Assembly (NCBI RefSeq): GCF_013391765.2
Contig: NZ_JACBGI020000011.1
Span: forward strand, 1-63,767
Direction of reading: 5' to 3'
Source: Thiomicrorhabdus heinhorstiae
GTDB taxonomy: Bacteria > Pseudomonadota > Gammaproteobacteria > Thiomicrospirales > Thiomicrospiraceae
DNA length: 63,767 nucleotides
The notes beneath the pieces are model-generated. The model worked only from the letters and a program-made list of their open reading frames with translations. It did not search any database and was not told the origin of the DNA. This document shows, piece after piece, positions 56,751-63,767 of this stretch (positions within the stretch are counted from its first letter, which is position 1; each line of letters starts with the position of its first letter). The position numbers were made by a program, and so were the translations under genes.

Positions 56751-57518
56751 TTAGGCGGGAATTACCAGCGGCCAGCCGTGCGGATGAACGGATACGGACA
56801 CAGGGAAGTCATACATACGGCTGAGTTGATCCGCTGCAAAAACCTGCTGAACCGAACCGAATGCCAGCACTCTTCCCTGTTTCAAAAGCAGCACCCGATC
56901 GGAATATTGCGACGCCAGATTTAAATCGTGCAGAACCGACAAGACACCGACCCGGTTGCGACGGGCAAAGTCGCGAACCACTTGGAAGACCTGATGCTGA
57001 TGCGCCAGATCCAGGCTGGAAGTGCACTCGTCCAAAAACAGAAAACCGTCTTCACGAGCTATAGAAGTGCTGAGCTGCAATAAAACCCGTGCCAGCTGAA
57101 CTCTTTGCTGTTCACCTCCGGAAAGGGTTACAAAACTGCGACCAATCAGGTGTTCGACATCAAAGCGCGCCAATGCATAACGAATTTGCGCATGCAGTTT
57201 TTCTTTCGCCAGCGGTTCAAGCACCATTTGCAACACCTCTTCGACCAGAAACGGAAAATCCAGCTGGATTTTCTGCGGCATCACCGCGCGCTGTTCCGCC
57301 AGAGTTCGCACATCATAGGAACGCAGATCCCGCCCGTTCAGGCGAATATCGCCATGATAATGCCGTACATCGCCGCTCAAAGCTTTCAACAGGGTCGATT
57401 TACCTGCTCCGTTTGGTCCGAGCACGCTCAAAACCTCCCCCGGTTCAAGCGTCAGACTGACATCATGCAAAATCGTCTTGTGCTCCAGCTCCACGGTCAA
57501 ATTTTCCACTTCAAGCAT
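56751..57518 (-). CDS. hmuV: Heme ABC transporter ATPase HmuV
   Basis: 255 aa. ATPase of the heme importer. Walker A GPNGAGKST, signature LSGGEQQRVQLARVLL, Walker B FLFLDECTSSLD, switch His in SVLHDLNLA. The Asp-to-Glu and Cys variant in the Walker B (LDECTSS) is common in HmuV. It begins directly after the hmuU stop with no gap, so translational coupling is likely. Confidence 0.95.
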   Translation of the reverse strand: MLEVENLTVELEHKTILHDVSLTLEPGEVLSVLGPNGAGKSTLLKALSGDVRHYHGDIRLNGRDLRSYDVRTLAEQRAVMPQKIQLDFPFLVEEVLQMVLEPLAKEKLHAQIRYALARFDVEHLIGRSFVTLSGGEQQRVQLARVLLQLSTSIAREDGFLFLDECTSSLDLAHQHQVFQVVRDFARRNRVGVLSVLHDLNLASQYSDRVLLLKQGRVLAFGSVQQVFAADQLSRMYDFPVSVSVHPHGWPLVIPA

Positions 57519-58550
57519 CTACCACCCCACTCGATTGCGTCTTTGCAGCAACAGCCACAAAAAGAACGGGCCGCCGAAAGCGGCAATAACCAGTCCGATC
57601 GGCAATTCAGCCGGAGACAGAATCGTTCGCGCCAGCATATCCGAAGCGACAACCAGCAAAGCCCCCATAATCGCACTGCCCGGCAGCAGCCAGCGATGGT
57701 CTGGACCCAAGAGCAACCGGACAAGATGCGGCGCAACCAGCCCGATAAAGCCGATCATACCGCTGACCGCCACTGCCGCTCCGACGGCAAGAGAGCTTAG
57801 TACAATGACCGCGGTTTTCAGTTGTTTCAAGTTGTAGCCCATATGTCGGCTGACCGACTCTCCCATTAAAAACGCATTCAGCGCCCGTGCGAATTTCGGA
57901 AGTACAACCAGCGCCAAAGTGATCGGAGCCAGCGCAATGCTCAGATCGTCAAACGAGGCACCGGCAATCGAACCCATACTCCAGAAGGTCAGGCTGCGCA
58001 GTTCTTCATCACTGGCGTAATAAGTCAAAATTCCGGTCAAAGCCCCGGCAATGGCATTCATGGCAATACCGGCCAACAGCATCAGGCCGACATCGGTCCG
58101 CCCGTTGTGCGTTGCGACCCGATAGATCAGAAGCGTTACCGCCAAACCGCCAAGAAAAGCGGCAATCGGCAAAGCGAAATAACCGCTGAAATCGATCCAG
58201 TCTTTCAACAGAGACGATCCGAGAACAATGGTTGCCACCGCTGCCAAAGCCGCCCCGCTGGAAACACCGACCAATCCCGGATCGGCAAGCGGATTGCGAA
58301 ACAGCCCCTGTAAAGCAGCGCCCGCCACTCCCAGAGCCGCACCGACCAACACCCCCAACAGAATGCGCGGTAAGCGGATATCCACGACAACTCTATGCAC
58401 CAGCTCCGAAGGCGCCGAACCGAACAGGGTCACACCCGCATCCTGCCAACTGACGGCGATCGCTCCGACCGACAGCGAATAGGCGGCCAGCAGTGCCAGC
58501 AACACGCTTAGGAACGCTAATCCGAAGTAGGGTTCGTTAAAAACTCTCAT
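57519..58550 (-). CDS. hmuU: Heme ABC transporter permease HmuU
   Basis: 343 aa. FecCD-type permease with about 10 transmembrane helices. LPRILLGVLVGAALGVAGAALQGLFRNPLADPGLVGVSSGAAL and GFIGLVAPHLVRLLLGPDHRWLLPGSA are the family signature. Start overlaps the hmuT stop by four bases (ATGA). Pairs with HmuV. Confidence 0.96.
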   Translation of the reverse strand: MRVFNEPYFGLAFLSVLLALLAAYSLSVGAIAVSWQDAGVTLFGSAPSELVHRVVVDIRLPRILLGVLVGAALGVAGAALQGLFRNPLADPGLVGVSSGAALAAVATIVLGSSLLKDWIDFSGYFALPIAAFLGGLAVTLLIYRVATHNGRTDVGLMLLAGIAMNAIAGALTGILTYYASDEELRSLTFWSMGSIAGASFDDLSIALAPITLALVVLPKFARALNAFLMGESVSRHMGYNLKQLKTAVIVLSSLAVGAAVAVSGMIGFIGLVAPHLVRLLLGPDHRWLLPGSAIMGALLVVASDMLARTILSPAELPIGLVIAAFGGPFFLWLLLQRRNRVGW

Positions 58551-59455
58551 GGCGCCATGGCTACCTTGGATTTGTTCGCCCGGTAAATCGTGTCGACCAA
58601 TGACTGCACCGCTTCGCCGATACGCGGACCGAATGTTAAAAAGCTGTTGTCCATTACCACCAGCTGCCGATGTTTACCGGCATCGGTTAATTTGACCGCA
58701 TTACCCGACAACATCGCCTCTCGCCCGCCGGAAGCCTTTAAACCGTGTTGCATGGTAATCAGATATTGCGGGTTAAAAAGAATCGCCGACTCCGCCGTCA
58801 AAGGTTTATACCCCTTGATCATCTTTGCAGGAATATTATCGACTCCCGCCAAACGCAGCATTTCATCGGCGCGGGTATCTCTGCCGGCAACCATCAAATT
58901 GCCGTTGCGTATCCCCATGGTAAAAAGCGCCCGGGCTTTATGTTTTGGAGAGATGCTTTGCAGATCGGCTTGCGCCTGTTCGACTTGTTTAAGCATCTGT
59001 GCCGCCAAGCTTCGTGCTTCAGGCTCCTTCCCAAGCGCTTTGCCGACTTGTAGAATTTTGTGCTTGACCCCATCCAAGGTAAAACGATTGTCGATCGTGA
59101 CCAGCCTTATGCCGGAGTCTTCCAACTGCTTGAGCACTTTCTGCGGCTCGGCGTCATCGGTGACCAGCACCAGGGACGGATTCAAGGAGAGAATGCCTTC
59201 CGCACTGAGCTGGCGCATATAGCCGACACTCGGCAGCCGGTTCACTTCCGGCGGATAGTTACTGGTTAAATCTCTGCCGACCACTTCGGCACCGCTACCA
59301 AGCGCATACACGATTTCGGTCAAAGAGCCGTCGATAACCACCAAACGTTCACCCGCCAGCGCCTTATTCGACAGGCCGAGCAATAGCACCAAAGCGACAA
59401 AGCCGAGAATCCAGCCGCGAGCGGAATGCAACTCCTTGGAAAAACTTGCTTTCAT
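58547..59455 (-). CDS. hmuT: Periplasmic heme-binding protein HmuT
   Basis: 302 aa. Signal peptide (about 13-34, GWILGFVALVLLLGLSNKALA). Class III periplasmic binding protein: RLVVIDGSLTEIVYALGSGAEVVGRDLTSNYP, with YMRQLSAEGILSLNPSLVLVTDDAEPQ. The conserved Tyr in SVGYMRQ may be the heme ligand. It hands heme to HmuUV. It overlaps hmuS by ATGA and hmuU by ATGA. Confidence 0.95.
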   Translation of the reverse strand: MKASFSKELHSARGWILGFVALVLLLGLSNKALAGERLVVIDGSLTEIVYALGSGAEVVGRDLTSNYPPEVNRLPSVGYMRQLSAEGILSLNPSLVLVTDDAEPQKVLKQLEDSGIRLVTIDNRFTLDGVKHKILQVGKALGKEPEARSLAAQMLKQVEQAQADLQSISPKHKARALFTMGIRNGNLMVAGRDTRADEMLRLAGVDNIPAKMIKGYKPLTAESAILFNPQYLITMQHGLKASGGREAMLSGNAVKLTDAGKHRQLVVMDNSFLTFGPRIGEAVQSLVDTIYRANKSKVAMAP

Positions 59456-60522
59456 CGCCGACCTCCATGAGAAACAAAGTTCTCCGTTACCGGACCGTCC
59501 AGGCGTTCAAGCGCACTCAGGGCATTTTCCCATGCATCGGTCATCTGCCGGTCGGCACGACAGTCACTGTGCAAATAGAGCATCGCTACCGGATTATGCT
59601 CGTCGTCAAACCACTCGACCGAGCGAGTTACCCCTTGTTCGGTTGGTTTTTCAACAATCCACGCCTGTTTGACGCCCTGCAGATTCAGATGAAAATTAAA
59701 GCGTTTATCGAGAACGTTAAACCAGGGACCGGTCTCGACGAGCTTGTGCAGGCGACCGTTGTGGATTTGCGTCACCACGCCGTTAGGCACGAAAATCAAT
59801 ACCGGAATCTTCCGTTCGGAAATCGACTCCATTAATGCTTTAACGCTGCCGAGAGCCAGTTGTTCGGCGCCCTCTTCCAGCAACTGATAAATCTGCGGCC
59901 GGGTCACGGCATGTTTTTTTAACAGACCGTTTACCTGATGGGCATTGTCAATCGCTTGCCAATCGGCGAGCAAATCGCGACGCTGTTCACTCGACAAGCG
60001 GATTTCTTCGCTGGCAAGCTGCCGAACCGATGGTTCCGGTTCCGGCATAAAACACTCGGTTTTAAACCGGTTCAAGAGAGTCGAAAAAACCTGGGAATCG
60101 CTCTTCGAAGTCAAATATATCTTATGAACCGCACTGCCGTAGCGATCGAAAAACTGCAAACTCAAACGTGAATTTTCGTTGACGGCAAACGCCCACTTAA
60201 ACTGGCCCAGGCGCAAACGCAAATCGATATCCGGGTTGTTCAGAATCGCGACACTTCCATGGCGCAGCTTCGGATTCGCATAGACCCCGTAATGCTCCAT
60301 TACCGCCGTGTCGTTACGGGTCAGCACCATGACTTCGCCAAGGCGATGCAATTCCAGCAATAACTCGGAAAAGCTCAAGGCATCCAAAGCGGTCGCCGAC
60401 CCAGGACAGGACAAAGCCACATATTCCGCTTCACTGACTCCCAGACGTCGCGCCGCTTCACGGGCACGCGGCGGTTGTTTTTCCGCCAGCAGATTCTGTT
60501 TCTTCTCAAGTAGACTGTGCAT
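59452..60522 (-). CDS. hmuS: Hemin-degrading/transport factor HmuS
   Basis: 356 aa from ATG at 60522 (MHSLLEKK), with GGAGGAG upstream, just after the hmuY stop. The longer frame to 60546 overlaps hmuY and is less likely. HemS/HmuS proteins bind heme in the cytoplasm and release or degrade it. Two homologous halves are seen, with RHGSVAILNNPDIDLRLRLGQFKWAFAV in the first and IHNGRLHKLVETGPWFNVLDKRFNFHLNL in the second, each with a conserved His/Arg-rich strand. Confidence 0.93.
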   Translation of the reverse strand: MHSLLEKKQNLLAEKQPPRAREAARRLGVSEAEYVALSCPGSATALDALSFSELLLELHRLGEVMVLTRNDTAVMEHYGVYANPKLRHGSVAILNNPDIDLRLRLGQFKWAFAVNENSRLSLQFFDRYGSAVHKIYLTSKSDSQVFSTLLNRFKTECFMPEPEPSVRQLASEEIRLSSEQRRDLLADWQAIDNAHQVNGLLKKHAVTRPQIYQLLEEGAEQLALGSVKALMESISERKIPVLIFVPNGVVTQIHNGRLHKLVETGPWFNVLDKRFNFHLNLQGVKQAWIVEKPTEQGVTRSVEWFDDEHNPVAMLYLHSDCRADRQMTDAWENALSALERLDGPVTENFVSHGGRR

Positions 60523-60523
60523 T

Positions 60524-61663
60524 TTATTGCTCCTCCCAGGCCTCAACGCTAAAGACCAGCTTCGAGGAACCGAAACTTTTTATCTTGATACGCGCATAAC
60601 TGTAATCTTCACCATCGTCTGCAGTCTTGCTTGCCGAGCGCAAAATCCAACCGTTGGAAGCGTCATCGTTGACCGTCACCGTATGGGTGGTCATATCGTA
60701 GGTGTACCAGTCGGAAAACTGCGACTGCACGTCATCGGTCAGCCATTCACTGCAATTGGCCGTGGTCACGGCATTAAAATCATCCAGAGTGTTTGCTGCG
60801 GTTTTGTTTTCGAACTCGGTTTGCACCGCGGTGCCGGAATCGTCATACAGTTCGCCATAGGTATGCGCCAGACAGCCGCTTACACTACCGCTGCCGGACA
60901 CGCCGCTATTGGTTTTGAAGCCGATATATTTTTGATAAGCCAGTTGCCATGCGTCGGACTCGGCAACGGTTTGCCCGCTGGCCAGATCGAGGAAAGCGGC
61001 CGAACTGGTATCGCTGGCGGCATCCAGCGTCACCACACTGGCCTGACCTTCGACCGTTGCCGAGTCGCCGGCCGGCGCATAACGAATTCTCAAGGTTCCA
61101 CTCGGATCGGTTCCCTGCTCGCCGTAATTTCCGACAACCTGAGCTTTGTAATAGACACCGTTGTCGTTAAAGACGTAGGTCGCAAAATTCGGCCACATTT
61201 TATGTTCACCGCCGACGTTGTATTCCAAAGGGCCGTAGCCGCCGGGAGTGGATAAAACCCCGCTGGCACTGTCTTCAAAATACTTGTAAACCTGCGACGT
61301 ATCGGTCGGATCGGTCACTTCATCCGCCGAATCGGTTAGATAGGCGCCCAGACCGGCGTCTCCCGACCCGGAAGCGCCCCCGTTGACCTGAATCAATGGT
61401 TCATAACCGTTCTGGGTGATTTTCAATTCCCAGTCGTCGCTTTCGCTGACAATCGAATTGGTTTCCAAATCCCAGTAAACCGCGTCCGCACTGTAATCCA
61501 GCTCCGGCGTCTCCGTCACCGACCCGAACGCACGTGTTTGCTGTTCGTCGGCCGAACCGACATCCACGTCACCAGTCGTGTCCGAATCGGAACCGCCGCC
61601 ACATGCCGTTAAGCCGGCGCTTAGCAGTAATAAAATGCTCGAATGAATCATTGCCTTCTTCAT
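60524..61663 (-). CDS. hmuY: HmuY-like heme lipoprotein with two tandem domains
   Basis: 379 aa. Lipoprotein signal with lipobox SAGLTACGGG. The mature part appears to contain two HmuY domains. The first (about 50-190) has VYWDLETNSIVSESDDWELK and YKAQVVGNYGEQGTDPSGTLRIRY. The second (about 200-379) has AFLDLASGQTVAESDAWQLAYQ and DYSYARIKIKSFGSSKLVFSVE. Known HmuY of Porphyromonas has one domain (about 216 aa). It follows the TonB receptor and is 1 base before hmuS. Heme capture at the outer membrane is inferred. Confidence 0.82.
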   Translation of the reverse strand: MKKAMIHSSILLLLSAGLTACGGGSDSDTTGDVDVGSADEQQTRAFGSVTETPELDYSADAVYWDLETNSIVSESDDWELKITQNGYEPLIQVNGGASGSGDAGLGAYLTDSADEVTDPTDTSQVYKYFEDSASGVLSTPGGYGPLEYNVGGEHKMWPNFATYVFNDNGVYYKAQVVGNYGEQGTDPSGTLRIRYAPAGDSATVEGQASVVTLDAASDTSSAAFLDLASGQTVAESDAWQLAYQKYIGFKTNSGVSGSGSVSGCLAHTYGELYDDSGTAVQTEFENKTAANTLDDFNAVTTANCSEWLTDDVQSQFSDWYTYDMTTHTVTVNDDASNGWILRSASKTADDGEDYSYARIKIKSFGSSKLVFSVEAWEEQ

Positions 61664-61709
61664 TTGTGGAATCCCCCTTCCTTAAAGGTTGTGAATAAAC
61701 CGCCGGCCT

Positions 61710-63713
61710 TTAAGGCGCGGCATAATGCCAGCGAATACCGGCATACAGGTAGCGTCCCTCTTCGGGACGAAAATCATTTCCGTCAAAACGTCTTTGAATA
61801 TCGGTCACATTGTCCACACCCGCATACCAGGCCCAACGGTCGTTCAACTTCTGATTGAATTTGACGTCCCAGACATCGAACGCAGGTGAGGTCGTCAAAT
61901 TGTCTTCATCAAGATACTGTTCTGATTCATAGCGCCATCTGACGCCGATTTGTGCAGCGGCCGGCAGTTGTAAATCCAGACCGATTTTCACTTCGTGCTG
62001 CGGTCGTTTCACCATCTCTTTACCGGTAATTCCATCAAGCGCTTTCAGCCAGGTATATCCGGCATTCAGCCGTACTCCGGGCATCAGTTCGCGGTTAAAC
62101 GCCAGTTCTGCCCCGCGGGTGGAAACCCGTTCGAAATTCTTATAGCGGTAGATTGCCAGCTCGTCGGTCGAGTCGGCAGGCGACAGAGCACTTTCGATCA
62201 AATCTTTGGCATCGTTGTAGTAGAGGTGAAATTGCAGAGAACCCTGGTCGGAAAAATACCATTCCCCGCCAAACTGATAACTAATGGAACTTTCCGGTTT
62301 AAGGTCGGCATTGCCGAGCACCATATAGCCGAGATGGCTGTGGTCAAACACGTAATAGCGCTCCTTCAGATTCGGAACGCGATAGCCGTTGCCGATCGAA
62401 GCACGCAGGTTGAAGCGGCCGAGGCGGGTAAATTCCCAAGACTGCAAGGCACTGAGCATCGGCGAAATATGGGTGCCGAAATCAGCGTCGTGATGAATGC
62501 GGATGCCGGGTAGCAGCTCGAGGTTTTCCGTGGCGAACCAACTGTCCTGCAAGAACCATTCGTCGGACACGGCATTTTTGTTGTCCACCTCTTGCAAACT
62601 ATCGTCCTGGACAACATCCATCGACTGGCGTTTGACTTCAACCCCAAAAGTCAGATGATGGTTTTCTCTCCAGGAACGATCATATTGCACAGCGGCTTCA
62701 TAGTTTTGAATGTGCGTATCGCGTTTCTGGTCGATATAAGTCGTCGCCTGCACATCCTGACGCGATTCATTTCGATAGTCTTCGCCCATCAGACGGATCT
62801 TCCAGTCGGAATCGCCTTGGCCTTTGGTTGCAAGCACCGCTGCCAGATGATAGGTGTCGGTTAGTTCGACTTTATCTTTGGGAAGATTACCGACACCGGG
62901 AACATAGTTATCCAGTACATTCAACAGGTCTTCGTGGTAGTAACGCGGCATCAGGCTTAATTGCAGATTCGGGGTCAATTCGTACTGTAACTTGGCGGAT
63001 ACCGTCTGACGTACGCCCTTTGCACCTTGCGTCTCTTCTCTTTCATCGGTCGCTTTCCAGCCACTGGAATCATCCAGCTGCACATTCAGTTCACCGGCCC
63101 ATTGATCCCTCTTGGCGGATAGAGCGACCTTACCGACTTTCCGTGCCGGCAGATCGTCGCCTAAATTCTGTTCCTGCCATGAACCCCCGCTCAGGTCGAT
63201 GTCAGCATGCACACCTTCCTGCGGTTCACGGGTAATGATATTCACCACTCCGCCCATCGCCGAGGTGCCGTACAAAGCCGAAGCGGCTCCTTTAATAATC
63301 TCGATACGTTCGACATCGCCAACGGCAATCTGCGTGATATCGACACTGGAACCGGTGGAAGCCGAAACCGGGTTGCCATCGATCAATACCAGGACTCGAT
63401 TGGAATCGAAGCCCTGCAACCAGATACCGGAACCCGGCTTGCCGTGAATCTCCCGCAGCATCACCCCCGGAACGTAACGCAAGGCATCTTCTAGAGTAAC
63501 CGCATGGTTTTGCTCAAGTTCGGCCCGCGTCACCACTTCGGTACGCACCGGCACTTCTTTTAAATAGCGCGGTTGGCGGCTGGAAGTCACAACCACGTCT
63601 TCAAGCCGGGTTATTACGGCATAACCTTCGCTCGAATCCGTTGATTCAACTTCGGCCAACACATTTGAAGAAACCGCCGCCAAGACAATTGCAAACCACT
63701 GGTACTTTTTCAT
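61710..63713 (-). CDS. hmuR: TonB-dependent heme receptor
   Basis: 667 aa. Signal peptide to about 20, TonB box LEDVVVTSSR, plug domain (TLEDALRYVPGVMLREIHGKPGSGIWLQGFDSNRVLVLIDG, and IIKGAASALYGTSAMGGVVNIITR), then barrel strands to the last YAGIRWHYAAP. In the barrel, GYRVPNLKERYY and GNADLKPESS match the FRAP and NPNL regions of heme receptors, with a His between (FDHSHLGY) in the place of the known heme-binding His. The Fur box upstream and hmuY-hmuS-hmuTUV downstream fix its role. Confidence 0.92.
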   Translation of the reverse strand: MKKYQWFAIVLAAVSSNVLAEVESTDSSEGYAVITRLEDVVVTSSRQPRYLKEVPVRTEVVTRAELEQNHAVTLEDALRYVPGVMLREIHGKPGSGIWLQGFDSNRVLVLIDGNPVSASTGSSVDITQIAVGDVERIEIIKGAASALYGTSAMGGVVNIITREPQEGVHADIDLSGGSWQEQNLGDDLPARKVGKVALSAKRDQWAGELNVQLDDSSGWKATDEREETQGAKGVRQTVSAKLQYELTPNLQLSLMPRYYHEDLLNVLDNYVPGVGNLPKDKVELTDTYHLAAVLATKGQGDSDWKIRLMGEDYRNESRQDVQATTYIDQKRDTHIQNYEAAVQYDRSWRENHHLTFGVEVKRQSMDVVQDDSLQEVDNKNAVSDEWFLQDSWFATENLELLPGIRIHHDADFGTHISPMLSALQSWEFTRLGRFNLRASIGNGYRVPNLKERYYVFDHSHLGYMVLGNADLKPESSISYQFGGEWYFSDQGSLQFHLYYNDAKDLIESALSPADSTDELAIYRYKNFERVSTRGAELAFNRELMPGVRLNAGYTWLKALDGITGKEMVKRPQHEVKIGLDLQLPAAAQIGVRWRYESEQYLDEDNLTTSPAFDVWDVKFNQKLNDRWAWYAGVDNVTDIQRRFDGNDFRPEEGRYLYAGIRWHYAAP

Positions 63714-63729
63714 AATCTTGAATATAATT

Positions 63730-63748
63730 GATAATTGTTATCATTATT
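63730..63748. promoter_or_regulatory. Fur box upstream of the heme operon
   Basis: GATAATTGTTATCATTATT matches the 19-bp Fur consensus GATAATGATAATCATTATC at 15 positions by my count. It lies 16 bp before the start of the receptor gene and would repress the heme genes when iron is plentiful. Confidence 0.8.
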
Positions 63749-63767
63749 ATTAATATATGATTTTAAT

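Overview
The window is a continuous stretch of chromosome from a Gram-negative gammaproteobacterium. This follows from its LPS genes (waaA, kdsB), TonB-dependent outer-membrane receptors, YdbH/YnbE/YdbL envelope proteins, RpoH, rpoZ-spoT, and the luxS-mtnN and metE/metR pairs. The mixture of gene content, with a Shewanella-like 8-amino-Kdo module, DUF2799 and DUF1275 proteins and a GH17-GT2 glucan synthase, would fit a marine or sulfur-oxidising lineage such as Thiomicrorhabdus/Hydrogenovibrio. That placement is inference and no marker here proves it. I see no insertion sequence, prophage, rRNA operon or CRISPR array. Most of the window is ordinary core genome with small accessory pockets.

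Layout: 0.3-2.2 kb holds four small, mostly exported proteins of unknown function. 2.3-6.1 kb (minus strand) is the ydbH-ynbE-ydbL envelope lipid-transport operon. 6.5-7.5 kb is a small accessory pocket with a 98-aa protein tail-to-tail with a Fic-fold protein that lacks the catalytic His. 7.6-14.1 kb (minus) is phosphate: ppk1, pstS, pstC, pstA, pstB, without phoU. 14.7-14.9 kb is a tRNA-Phe/tRNA-Leu operon. 15.1-19.6 kb (minus) has a surface-anchored exonuclease/phosphatase-fold protein, an aldo/keto reductase and a coiled-coil lipoprotein. 19.9-21.6 kb has a lipoprotein, luxS and mtnN. 21.7-27.3 kb has a YjdF membrane protein, a GGDEF/degenerate-EAL protein, purT, rpoH (with DnaA boxes upstream) and a DUF1275 protein. 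27.3-30.7 kb (minus) has aroK, aroB, yeaD and an unknown protein.

31.0-39.1 kb (plus) has gmk, then kdnA-kdnB-kdsB-waaA (synthesis and transfer of an 8-amino Kdo sugar for the LPS inner core), then rpoZ-spoT and ridA. The LPS block sits between gmk and rpoZ-spoT, which are neighbours in E. coli. 39.1-45.1 kb has a HAD phosphatase, a probable zinc-uptake cluster (ZnuD-like receptor, His-rich lipoprotein, small His-rich membrane protein), a LysR regulator and an NTF2-like secreted protein. 45.2-52.3 kb has arfB, an ABC-F ATPase, a GH17-GT2 beta-glucan synthase, an AhpD-like protein with an AraC regulator, and a membrane protein. 52.4-55.8 kb is metE/metR with MetR boxes between them. 55.9-63.7 kb (minus) is iron and heme: a Fur box, TonB receptor, HmuY-like lipoprotein with two tandem domains, HmuS, HmuT, HmuU, HmuV, a small coiled-coil protein and ferritin.

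The points most worth a second look are the Kdo8N module inside the stringent-response neighbourhood, two identical parS-like 15-mers 25 kb apart, a DnaA-box cluster upstream of rpoH, the duplicated HmuY protein, the pseudo-Fic pair, and the His-rich zinc cluster. All family assignments come from reading motifs and overall sequence character. No database search was run.
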